This document shows, piece by piece, positions 1 to 6,110 of a DNA stretch of 22,755 nt. Each line of letters opens with the position of its first letter. Position 1 is the first letter of the stretch. Location of the stretch: positions 1-22,755 of the forward strand of contig CAJTVA010000022.1 of the NCBI GenBank assembly GCA_910579585.1, given 5' to 3'. The notes under the pieces are model-generated. The model did not search any database, had not been told where the DNA came from, and worked only from the letters and a program-made list of their open reading frames with translations. The position numbers and the translations under genes are program-made. The DNA is from an uncultured Christensenella sp. Lineage in GTDB: Bacteria; Bacillota; Clostridia; Christensenellales; Borkfalkiaceae.

Positions 1-126
1 CCAAGGTTCGGGAAGTTGAAATTCGCCATTCTGACTTGACACAATTTTATGGCAAGAGTGGCAGTCGTTTGATTTTGCTTTTTCAACTTCACAGCAATTT
101 GCAATTTCAAGTAGAAGATTTTTCAT
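1..126 (-). CDS. Partial small Cys-rich protein, C-terminus beyond window edge
   Basis: An open frame of 42 codons starts at the ATG whose first base is 126 and runs off the left edge without a stop. The visible part begins MKNLLLEIANCC and contains a CHSCH motif, so four cysteines and two histidines lie within about 20 residues; metal binding is possible but unproven. The start lies 5 bases after the stop of the upstream gene on the same strand, which suggests co-transcription and perhaps translational coupling. The nearest purine-rich stretch (AAGGTGG) is about 26 bases upstream, too far for a normal ribosome site, so the start is uncertain. I do not recognise the family. Confidence 0.45.
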   Translation of the reverse strand, partial: MKNLLLEIANCCEVEKAKSNDCHSCHKIVSSQNGEFQLPEPW

Positions 127-131
127 AATTA

Positions 132-461
132 TTAATTATATAAAGCAGAATCCACCTTGTGTTTATATTGGTTATTAATTTCTACAAGAGATTTTTTTCC
201 GTCTTTGAACAAGATTTCGTAAGTTGTAGAAGTATTTGTACTATTTTTAATCGTATAGGATTCAACGTCCGTGTTATCAAATCTATATTCTTCAGGTTTG
301 GTAAAAAATATTAACGCTTCGTCTTGTCTCACAGCACCTATTGAAACAGATGATTTTGTGCTTTTAGTCCCGAAACCGACAGAAACACCTTTATAATCAC
401 CACCGATTACTACTCCGATTTTTGTCGCCATTGCTTTGGCAAGAGATTGAAAGAAACCCAT
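132..461 (-). CDS. Small hypothetical protein, 109 aa
   Basis: The start is set at base 461 because an AAGGAGG ribosome site lies 8 bases upstream of that ATG; a longer frame reaching 524 would overlap the promoter at 496-524 and is unlikely. The protein begins MGFFQSLAKAMATKIG. It has a glycine-rich N-terminal third (GVVIGGDYKGVSVGFGTKS) and a charged C-terminal half with alternating beta-like segments (TTYEILFKDGKKSLVEI). It has no signal peptide or clear membrane segment. It leads a short minus-strand unit with the partial gene at 1-126 and is divergent from the XRE-type regulator at 645. No family is recognised; the neighbours suggest accessory or island cargo. Confidence 0.7.
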   Translation of the reverse strand: MGFFQSLAKAMATKIGVVIGGDYKGVSVGFGTKSTKSSVSIGAVRQDEALIFFTKPEEYRFDNTDVESYTIKNSTNTSTTYEILFKDGKKSLVEINNQYKHKVDSALYN

Positions 462-495
462 TTTAATTTCCTCCTTGGGCAATTTTATTGCCACC

Positions 496-524
496 AATAT
501 AACATACATTACGATAAAAGTCAA
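496..524 (-). promoter_or_regulatory. Sigma-A promoter of the 132-461 gene
   Basis: Read on the minus strand, TTGACT (519-524) and TATATT (496-501) are separated by 17 bases. Each box differs from consensus by one base. Transcription would begin near base 489, giving a leader of about 28 bases before the ATG at 461, which fits the gene and its AAGGAGG site. Confidence 0.75.
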
Positions 525-525
525 T

Positions 526-555
526 AATATCGTGTATATTATGATATTTTATCAT
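526..555. promoter_or_regulatory. Overlapping inverted repeats, candidate operator of the XRE-type regulator
   Basis: Two inverted repeats overlap in the divergent intergenic region. AATATC (526-531) pairs with GATATT (543-548), and ATGATA (541-546) is followed after 3 bases by TATCAT (550-555). They lie immediately upstream of the -35 box of the minus-strand gene and about 90 bases before the regulator's start. A small HTH regulator often binds such a site to control itself and its neighbour; that role is inferred. The stretch is very AT-rich, so chance symmetry is possible. Confidence 0.35.
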
Positions 556-644
556 TATTTCAATAAAAATGGGTTAATAGCAAAGATTAAGTTTAAGACA
601 TTCTACTTTATACTTTTATTAGTAGCGTAAATGGAGTAAACTTT

Positions 645-950
645 ATGGAATTAGACACGTTAATTGAACGAATAGGCTATATTAGGATAAGAGCTAATTT
701 ATCGGCAAGAAAATTATCACTTATGATAGGTAAGAACGCAGGCTATATCCATATGTTAGAACAAAATAAAAACTTTGCTCCCACATTTGAAACTTTAACA
801 GCTATCCTTGAAGCCTGTAATACTACAACCGAAGAATTCTTTTATTACGATATAGAAGAGTATAAAAAAGATAGCCAAATAATCGAACTACTGAAAAAAG
901 TCAAAGACGAAGAAAAGAAAACAGCAATTTTAACTTTATTGAATAAGTAA
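645..950 (+). CDS. XRE/Cro-CI family helix-turn-helix regulator, 101 aa
   Basis: This is a small cytoplasmic DNA-binding protein. The HTH domain spans about residues 5-70: IRANLSARKLSLMIGKNAGYIHMLEQNK matches the XRE fold, followed by the usual helix (PTFETLTAILEACN) and the FF-containing turn. The C-terminal 30 residues are a charged helix rich in Lys and Glu that may dimerise. A GGAG at 633-636 lies 8 bases before the start. It is divergent from the 132-461 gene, shares the palindrome-bearing spacer with it, and converges on the nuclease-like gene at 984. The likely role is local repression of island genes. HTH assignment is strong; targets are inferred. Confidence 0.85.
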   Translation: MELDTLIERIGYIRIRANLSARKLSLMIGKNAGYIHMLEQNKNFAPTFETLTAILEACNTTTEEFFYYDIEEYKKDSQIIELLKKVKDEEKKTAILTLLNK

Positions 951-980
951 AAAGGCAGGTCGAAATGACCTGCCTTTTTT
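949..980. terminator. Bidirectional intrinsic terminator
   Basis: An 8-bp perfect stem (GGCAGGTC 954-961, GACCTGCC 967-974) with a GAAAT loop is flanked by an A run on the left and six T on the right. It can therefore end both the regulator transcript on the + strand and the convergent nuclease-like gene, whose stop codon lies 4 bases beyond. Confidence 0.9.
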
Positions 981-983
981 ATA

Positions 984-2363
984 CTAATTAATTTCGTCTA
1001 TATATTTTTCCCAATTATTATAATAGTTAAAAATTCCGTTAGTTGATATTAATTGTTCTACAAAATCATCAATAATTTTATTATTTTGCAACCAACATAA
1101 ATAGAAACAAAGAAGTTGGGTTGTAGTAATCAAACATTGCTCTTTTTTAGTTGCATAATCAAGCATTTGATTAGGAAATGAATCTTCAATGCGTCCAGAA
1201 AGTGGTACTTCACGAAAAGCATTTACTATTAAAATTTGTTTTGGATGGATTTCATAATCTTCAAAAAATTCGGTTTCCCATTTTTGCAGTTGATTAGAAT
1301 TCTTTTCTCCTGCACTTTTTGTTAAGCCCTTAATTTCACAAACAAAATGTAAATCTTTATAAGTTAAATTTAAATCGCTTCTATTAATTCTTACGGGTAA
1401 AAGACTAAATCCTATTTCGAGAAATACTTTTTGAACAATATTCTCTAATTCTTTACCTGATGAATATAATAATTTTTTGTATTGAAAGCTCTTATTAAGA
1501 TTAAGTTGAATTTGATTTTTTCGTTCGTTTAATTTTTGTATTTCACTTTCTATATTTATACATTCTAAATAATCGGATTTTTCGTTGGACAATATTATCT
1601 TATTTACCCATTCGGGTATATCGCAATTTTCATTAAGAGTATCATCCAATGTCCTTATAGAATCAATAACAAAATCGACATCATCTAAATATGCTTTCTC
1701 GTGCTTTTTATTATATGAACTTTCTTTAACCATTTCTGGAAGTATTATTTTATAACCATTACTAACTTTTATTAATCCCGCAACAACATTATCTTTATTA
1801 CTTGTTGTTACTGCGGATTCTATAAATCTACATTTAAAGTAAGATTTGAAATAGATAAATTCTTTAACTTTTTTACTAAAATCGGTTAATTTAGTATTTG
1901 GCAAAATATTGATATTATGACCTTCAGAATTGGTTATTTTAATTTTATCTTCACCCAATAAAACTTTTGCTATATCAATTTGGTCAACAATAAAGGTTGT
2001 TTTGGCATTTTTACCTGTACCAGAAATATTTTTTTCATATGTATGATAATAACAAGTACACTCATCACCTAAAATAAAATAAATATTTTTGCCTATTGAA
2101 AGCAGAGATTTTATTTCTTCTCTACGCCTGTAAATATCATCAATAAAACCTCTTGAAGTATTCTCATTTATTAAAGGATAACCATTATAAGTTTCATCTA
2201 GACTATAACTATAATATTCATTTATGATACCACTATTTAGACCAATAATAACAATATCATAATCTAGCAATGTTTTTGAGTCATGAATGTGTATATTATC
2301 AATTTTTGCATAAGGTTTATAAACTATATTGAAATTAGTTCCAACTAAGGCTATGCTTTTCAT
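984..2363 (-). CDS. PD-(D/E)xK nuclease-like protein, possible defence effector
   Basis: The gene encodes 459 aa. The N-terminal ~110 residues look like a Rossmann or flavodoxin-type fold: a first strand KSIALVGTNF, then LLDYDIVIIGLNSG and later KNIYFILGDE. A charged coiled-coil-like helix follows at about 268-290. The C-terminal domain begins with LLYSSGKELENIVQKVFLEIGF and shows D330, then E343-I344-K345, then Q358-L-Q-K, the order expected of a PD-(D/E)xK core. An AGGTG site lies 5 bases before the ATG. In related proteins the 'GKxLE...LGF...EIKG' block marks a nuclease domain often found with phage-defence genes; activity here is inferred. The gene is isolated, strongly AT-rich and about 67 bases from the 3' end of tRNA-Thr, which fits island cargo. 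There is no methyltransferase beside it. Confidence 0.65.
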   Translation of the reverse strand: MKSIALVGTNFNIVYKPYAKIDNIHIHDSKTLLDYDIVIIGLNSGIINEYYSYSLDETYNGYPLINENTSRGFIDDIYRRREEIKSLLSIGKNIYFILGDECTCYYHTYEKNISGTGKNAKTTFIVDQIDIAKVLLGEDKIKITNSEGHNINILPNTKLTDFSKKVKEFIYFKSYFKCRFIESAVTTSNKDNVVAGLIKVSNGYKIILPEMVKESSYNKKHEKAYLDDVDFVIDSIRTLDDTLNENCDIPEWVNKIILSNEKSDYLECINIESEIQKLNERKNQIQLNLNKSFQYKKLLYSSGKELENIVQKVFLEIGFSLLPVRINRSDLNLTYKDLHFVCEIKGLTKSAGEKNSNQLQKWETEFFEDYEIHPKQILIVNAFREVPLSGRIEDSFPNQMLDYATKKEQCLITTTQLLCFYLCWLQNNKIIDDFVEQLISTNGIFNYYNNWEKYIDEIN

Positions 2364-2430
2364 TTGTACACCTGAAAATATTTTTAAGAAAAAATCAAAC
2401 TATTTAATATTTAAGATAGTTTGATTTGAG

Positions 2431-2506
2431 TGGAGCTACTGGCCGGATTCGAACCGGCGACCTGCTGATTACGAATCAGCTGCTCTACCAGCTGAGCCAC
2501 AGTAGC
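2431..2506 (-). tRNA. tRNA-Thr (anticodon CGU), CCA encoded
   Basis: A complete cloverleaf reads on the minus strand from G at 2506 to the encoded CCA at 2431-2433. The acceptor stem GCTACTG/CAGTAGC has 7 pairs; the D stem is GCTC/GAGC; the anticodon stem is GCTGA/TCAGC around the loop TTCGTAA; the variable loop is AGGTC; and the T arm is GCCGG-TTCGAAT-CCGGC. The anticodon CGT reads the threonine codon ACG. The discriminator base is T. Confidence 0.95.
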
Positions 2507-2633
2507 ATAAATTATTAAGTTTTTACATTGATTTTTACAAGTTTTTTACACTTGTTTTTGAAAAGTAGTCCAAAGTAGCTATTTTTAAGCTCTGGGGTAC
2601 GGTTTTAGCACATTTCTACTGGTTAAGTAAATA

Positions 2634-2672
2634 ATTACGAATCAGCTGCTCTACCAACTGAGCCACAGTAGC
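2634..2672 (-). pseudogene. tRNA-Thr remnant, 5' half copy 1
   Basis: From the position of the mature 5' end (2672) through the D arm to the anticodon loop and the first bases of its 3' stem (2634), this stretch matches the intact tRNA at 2431-2506 with one difference, in the D loop. Beyond the anticodon stem the similarity stops: the T arm is gone, although a short CTACTGG at 2617-2622 recalls the acceptor 3' side. It cannot fold as a normal tRNA, so it is a pseudogene. Confidence 0.8.
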
Positions 2673-2708
2673 ACGGATATTAACTTTTATGTAAGCGAAG
2701 TTGTGCTT

Positions 2709-2743
2709 TTACGAATCAGCCGGACTAACTGAACCGCAGTAGC
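2709..2743 (-). pseudogene. tRNA-Thr remnant, 5' half copy 2 (more decayed)
   Basis: A second copy of the tRNA-Thr 5' half in the same orientation, with several substitutions and a small deletion in the D-arm region. The anticodon-proximal block TTACGAATCAGC and the acceptor 5' strand (CAGTAGC on the + strand) are still intact. No 3' half follows. It looks older than the copy at 2634-2672. Confidence 0.7.
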
Positions 2744-2846
2744 GCATCAACATAACCTTTATTATTATAACAAATAATTTGATTTTTGCAAGCGTTTTTA
2801 CGTGGAAAATTAAATTACCTTTTATTTTCGGTTTTTATAAAATTGC

Positions 2847-2875
2847 TTGACAAATAGCTGTGTCTATTGTATGAT
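2847..2875 (+). promoter_or_regulatory. Strong sigma-A promoter of the GntR-ABC operon
   Basis: TTGACA (2847-2852) and TATGAT (2870-2875) are separated by exactly 17 bases. The expected transcript start is near 2882, which removes any upstream TTG start from consideration and places a leader of about 24 bases before the ATG at 2906. CTGT (2858-2861) and ACAG (2877-2880) form short symmetric arms around the -10 box, a possible site for the regulator's own binding. Confidence 0.85.
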
Positions 2876-2905
2876 AACAGTAGAAACAGTAAGAACGGTA
2901 ACGAA

Positions 2906-3277
2906 ATGCACATTATTATTTCCTACGAAACGGGGGAACCCATTTACGAACAAATTAAATGCCAGATACGCGGGCAGATTTTAAGCGGCGTTTTAAAAGA
3001 GGGGGAGATGTTGCCCTCTATCCGCACGATTGCAAAAGAGCTGAAAATCGGCATAATTACCGCAAAACGGGCTTACGACGATTTATGTGTGGAGGGGTTT
3101 TTATATTCCGTGCAGGGGAAGGGCGTGTTTGTTGCCGCTTACGACAGCGAAAGGACGGACGGGTATTCCGAGCGTACCTTACGCGAAAAATTCCGAGAGA
3201 TTAAAAGTTTTGCGGAAATCAATTCTATTGATAAAACGACCGTAGAAAAAATTTATAAGGAGATATTCGGGAAATGA
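2906..3277 (+). CDS. GntR-family (YtrA-type) transcriptional regulator, 123 aa
   Basis: The start at 2906 is chosen because the promoter's -10 box overlaps the longer TTG-initiated frame. The protein begins MHIIISYETGEPIYEQIKCQ, the standard opening of GntR winged-helix domains. It continues with LKEGEMLPSIRTIAKELKIGIITAKRAYDDL, containing the recognition helix, and the wing GFLYSVQGKGVFVA. Only about 45 residues follow the wing, a short helical tail typical of the YtrA subfamily, which has no ligand domain. Such regulators usually repress the ABC transporter operon they lead and respond to cell-envelope antibiotics or other stress. The stop overlaps the ATPase start by 4 bases (ATGA), so the genes are translationally coupled. 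The ribosome site is weak. Confidence 0.9.
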   Translation: MHIIISYETGEPIYEQIKCQIRGQILSGVLKEGEMLPSIRTIAKELKIGIITAKRAYDDLCVEGFLYSVQGKGVFVAAYDSERTDGYSERTLREKFREIKSFAEINSIDKTTVEKIYKEIFGK

Positions 3278-4116
3278 ACGGTTTGAAAATCAGCGGATTA
3301 ACCGTGAACTTCGGAAAGTTCAAGCTTGACAACGTTGACCTAGAAGTCAGGCGCGGCTGTATAACAGGCTTGATTGGCAGGAACGGAGCAGGTAAATCTA
3401 CCTTAATTAAGGCTATTATGCGCCAGCAGGATGTGAACGGCGGAAGCATTCTATATAACGGAATGAAATTCTGCGACCACGAAATCGAAATTCTCAATAA
3501 GATTGCTTGCGTGTTCGATACTCCCACATTCAACATTTACGCGAAGCCGAAAAACCTTGTCAAGCTGTACAAAGCGGTTTACAAAAATTTCGATATGCAG
3601 CTTTATGAAAGGCTGATGACGAAGTTCAAACTAAACGGCGATATGCGGGTCAGTAAATACTCTTTCGGTATGCAGAGGAAGTTCTGCCTTATTCTGGCGC
3701 TCTGCCAGCGCCCCGAAATTTTGATTTTGGACGAACCGACTTCTGGCGTAGACCCGTTTGACAGAAACGAAATAGTCGGACTTATTCAGGAATATATGAT
3801 GGACGAGAATAACACCGTTTTATTCTCTACGCACATTACAGAAGATTTAGACAAAATCGCCGATTACCTCGTTATGATTGAGAACGGAAAAATCACGTTC
3901 AACGAGGAAAAGAACGTTTTGACGGAGAGGTACAGGCTGGTGCAGTGTGCGGAATTGACCGAGCGAATGCGCGCTTCGGCAATCGGGTTGCAGAAGAATA
4001 TGTTTGGCTATACTTTCCTGACTGCCGACAAGGAAACGTACGGAGAAGGAGTGCAGGTAAAGGTGCCGACGGTTGAAGAAATTTTTGTGCATATGCTTGG
4101 CGGAAAAAACTTCTGA
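3274..4116 (+). CDS. ABC transporter ATP-binding protein, YtrB/BcrA-like
   Basis: This 280-aa cytoplasmic ATPase would power the membrane protein encoded next. Walker A is GRNGAGKST (35-43), Walker B is ILILDEP (149-155), the D-loop follows as SGVDP, and the switch histidine is H187 in FSTHITED. The signature is degenerate: YSFGMQ (129-134) in place of LSGGQ, and the usual Q-loop glutamine position reads FDTP. Both are common in the exporter branch that includes YtrB and bacitracin-type ATPases. The C-terminal ~60 residues form an accessory domain ending in VPTVEEIFVHML, the usual EEIF motif. Regulator, ATPase and permease form one operon. Substrate is unknown; an antimicrobial peptide or envelope-stress role is inferred from the regulator type. 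Confidence 0.92.
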   Translation: MNGLKISGLTVNFGKFKLDNVDLEVRRGCITGLIGRNGAGKSTLIKAIMRQQDVNGGSILYNGMKFCDHEIEILNKIACVFDTPTFNIYAKPKNLVKLYKAVYKNFDMQLYERLMTKFKLNGDMRVSKYSFGMQRKFCLILALCQRPEILILDEPTSGVDPFDRNEIVGLIQEYMMDENNTVLFSTHITEDLDKIADYLVMIENGKITFNEEKNVLTERYRLVQCAELTERMRASAIGLQKNMFGYTFLTADKETYGEGVQVKVPTVEEIFVHMLGGKNF

Positions 4117-4183
4117 AATTGAAATAGACCCCCACATATGCTTGAAATAACGCACTTTTCAGTGCAAAATTCTGAGGTTAAAA

Positions 4184-4972
4184 ATGAGAGAATTTTTGTA
4201 TAAAAACAGCTTTATCAGGTTTTACAGCTCGCTTTCGGGGCAGAGAATGACGTTAAGCCATAACGGGCTTGTTCCAATCATAATTTTTACGCTTTTAGCG
4301 TTTTTAGGAATGATGTTCAACCTGCCTCTATTTGGTAATTTTGTGATTGCAATCGTCTGTGCCAGTGCACTTGCGCTTTTTGTGCTATGCTTGGGGTACG
4401 GAAAAAGAATAGAAACGACGCCAAATAACGTAAATATTTTGCCTATTTCACATCGCAAAAAAACGGTATGGTATATGCTTGCGCCATTTTTCAGCTTGAT
4501 AATAGGGCTTGTTGTGTTCTTTATCGTCATGCTTGTGTTTTTCGGTATCGAAAGCCTTATATTTTACTGCAACGGTAAGGATATAATCCCTCTTTTCGAC
4601 TTTGAAGAGCTAGCTGCTATTCGCGAGGTCGGGTTATTAGGCGGATTGTTCTGTGCGATTTACGTCATTATTTGTTATAGCGTTGCAACTATTGCAGGCT
4701 TGACTAAGAAAAAGTTGTATAAATATCTGACTTTGACGGCTTTCGTGGTTATCAATGCGATAATCTTTCTTGCGGTCAGCGCCAGCTCGCCGACGGATGG
4801 AACGGGGGAAGCCTTTATATTTATTTACCAGTGTTCGCTATTCACAGCTAAAAGTTATACTTTATTGCCGGGCTTGTGGGCGCTTTTAATGTGTTGCGGG
4901 CTTATCGCGGCAGGGCTTTTGGGTTTTGCAATCTATCTTACGTGCAAACGTTTCGGCGTGAAAAAGTACTGA
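4184..4972 (+). CDS. ABC-2-type membrane protein, putative exporter permease
   Basis: The protein has 262 residues and about six hydrophobic membrane segments, including GLVPIIIFTLLAFLGMMF, NFVIAIVCASALALFVLCL, MLAPFFSLIIGLVVFFIVML, LLGGLFCAIYVIICYSVATI, YLTLTAFVVINAIIFLAV and LLMCCGLIAAGLLGFAIYL. The PISHRKKTVWY segment between helices is typical of ABC-2 permeases, where it meets the ATPase. GAGG lies 6 bases before the ATG. The 67-base gap after the ATPase holds a small hairpin (GCACT 4152-4156, AGTGC 4161-4165) without a T run, perhaps tuning the two products. As the only permease in the operon it would act as a homodimer. Substrate is unknown. Confidence 0.85.
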   Translation: MREFLYKNSFIRFYSSLSGQRMTLSHNGLVPIIIFTLLAFLGMMFNLPLFGNFVIAIVCASALALFVLCLGYGKRIETTPNNVNILPISHRKKTVWYMLAPFFSLIIGLVVFFIVMLVFFGIESLIFYCNGKDIIPLFDFEELAAIREVGLLGGLFCAIYVIICYSVATIAGLTKKKLYKYLTLTAFVVINAIIFLAVSASSPTDGTGEAFIFIYQCSLFTAKSYTLLPGLWALLMCCGLIAAGLLGFAIYLTCKRFGVKKY

Positions 4973-4992
4973 TTAATAATTACTATCGAACA

Positions 4993-5026
4993 CCCCTTTG
5001 CATATATTAATGCAAAGGGGATTTTT
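4993..5026 (+). terminator. Intrinsic terminator overlapping the next gene's ribosome site
   Basis: A perfect 11-bp stem (CCCCTTTGCAT 4993-5003, ATGCAAAGGGG 5010-5020) with a 6-base loop is followed by A and five T, and then directly by the ATG of the glycosyltransferase gene at 5027. It ends the GntR-ABC operon. The AAAGGGG of its 3' arm is also the only candidate ribosome-binding site for the next gene, 6 bases before that ATG. Confidence 0.85.
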
Positions 5027-6082
5027 ATGTCTTTAAGCGTATGTTTTATTGTAAAAAACGAGATTGAGGTGATAGCGCGTTGTCTTTCCTGCGTGAAGAA
5101 ATTCGCCGACGAGATAATAGTTGCTGATACTGGCTCGACTGACGGAACGGTGGAAGAAGCGGCTAAATTCACCGATAAAATTTTCGGCTTCGAATGGGTG
5201 GATGATTTTTCCGCCGCGCGGAATTTTGCTTTTGAAAAGGCGACGTGTGATTTCGTTATGTGGCTTGATGCAGACGACGTAGTGACCGACGAAAACTGCC
5301 GCAAAATAAAAGAGCTTGTAAAAAAGGCGGACTTCGATATGGCTTTTCTTCCTTACGCGGCAGACTTTGACGGGGATAAGCCGACGTTCGTCTATTATCG
5401 TGAAAGGATATTCAGGCGGAGTAAAAATTACAGGTTCGAGGGCGCCGTGCACGAGGCGGTTTCACTTCGCGGCAAGATAGTCTACGGTGACGCGCAGATT
5501 TTTCATAAAAAGGTTAAAAGCAACGTGCCGCTGAGAAATCTTTTTATACTTCAAAAACAGATTGCCCGCGGGATATGCCTTAACGAACGCGAAAAATTCT
5601 ATTACGGCAGGGAGCTACTGTTCAACGGAATGTACAGGGAAAGCATTGCCGTTTTAGAGAATTTTTTAAGCGGAAACGGGTGGGTGGAGAACAAGATAGA
5701 GGCCTGCCTTAATCTGTACCGCGCCTACAAGGCAATCGGTGACGAAAAAGGGGCTGTAACCGCGCTTTTAAGGTCTTTTACATACGCCGAACCGAGAAGC
5801 GAAGCCTGTTGCATTTTGGGCGCGCATTTTATGGAGAAAAATAGCGTTAGTTGCGCCATATATTGGTACCAACGCGCTTTGGAGGGTACCGAAGACGCAA
5901 AGGGCGGAGGGTTTGTAAATCTCGATTTCTGCGGGTTTATTCCGTATATTCAGCTTTGCGTTCTGTACGACAAGTTGGGCGATTATGAAAAAGCGAATTA
6001 TTACAACGAGCTTGCCGGCGCAATAAAGCCGAACGACAAAAGCTATTTAAGTAACAAAAAATATTTTGAATCGAAGCAGTAA
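5027..6082 (+). CDS. Family 2 glycosyltransferase with TPR-like C-terminal half
   Basis: This 351-aa cytoplasmic enzyme would transfer a sugar from a nucleotide-sugar donor. The GT2 domain spans about residues 1-165: VCFIVKNEIEVIARCLSCV, then EIIVADTGSTDGT, then the metal-binding DADD at 81-84, then YRERIFRRS and the VHEAV block at 141-145. This is the WaaE/SunS-like branch. The C-terminal half (about 170-345) is helical with TPR-like units such as YYGRELLFNGMYRESIAVLENFL and YEKANYYNELAGAIKPN, probably binding a protein or glycan partner. It stands alone between two terminators. Its acceptor cannot be read from the sequence; polysaccharide or peptide glycosylation are both possible. Confidence 0.88.
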   Translation: MSLSVCFIVKNEIEVIARCLSCVKKFADEIIVADTGSTDGTVEEAAKFTDKIFGFEWVDDFSAARNFAFEKATCDFVMWLDADDVVTDENCRKIKELVKKADFDMAFLPYAADFDGDKPTFVYYRERIFRRSKNYRFEGAVHEAVSLRGKIVYGDAQIFHKKVKSNVPLRNLFILQKQIARGICLNEREKFYYGRELLFNGMYRESIAVLENFLSGNGWVENKIEACLNLYRAYKAIGDEKGAVTALLRSFTYAEPRSEACCILGAHFMEKNSVSCAIYWYQRALEGTEDAKGGGFVNLDFCGFIPYIQLCVLYDKLGDYEKANYYNELAGAIKPNDKSYLSNKKYFESKQ

Positions 6083-6087
6083 TAAAG

Positions 6088-6110
6088 GTCGGCGTTAAGC
6101 CGACTTTTTT
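6088..6110. terminator. Intrinsic terminator between convergent genes
   Basis: A GTCGGC (6088-6093)/GCCGAC (6099-6104) stem with a GTTAA loop is followed by six T. It ends the glycosyltransferase transcript. The A-rich left flank is short, so its effect on the convergent recombinase transcript may be weaker. The recombinase stop codon begins at the last T of the run. Confidence 0.88.

Larger units (their letters stand above)
2507..2866. other. Gene-free spacer with tRNA remnants
   Basis: This 360-base gap holds no plausible protein gene. It contains two decayed copies of the tRNA-Thr 5' half (listed separately), a weak hairpin (ACAAGT 2537-2542 with ACTTGT 2550-2555, then TTTTT on the + strand), and at its right end most of the promoter of the GntR operon. 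A weak minus-strand TTGTAA-17-TAATAA pair (2512-2540) sits very close to the tRNA 5' end and could drive it. Confidence 0.6.

Noticed and set aside
462..524. N-terminal extension of the 132-461 gene (about 21 residues, hydrophobic)
   Set aside because: It overlaps the promoter boxes at 496-524, and an AAGGAGG site stands 8 bases before the internal ATG at 461.
2537..2559. ACAAGT/ACTTGT hairpin with T run as a + strand terminator
   Set aside because: The stem has only 6 weak pairs and no + strand gene ends nearby; it is recorded only as part of the spacer.
2867..2905. TTG-initiated extension of the GntR regulator
   Set aside because: The -10 box TATGAT lies at 2870-2875, so this part is not transcribed; the family consensus also begins at the ATG at 2906.
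4137..4202. Short frame starting ATGCTTGAAATA before the permease, possible leader peptide
   Set aside because: It has no ribosome site and no pattern typical of attenuators; it overlaps the permease start and is probably chance.
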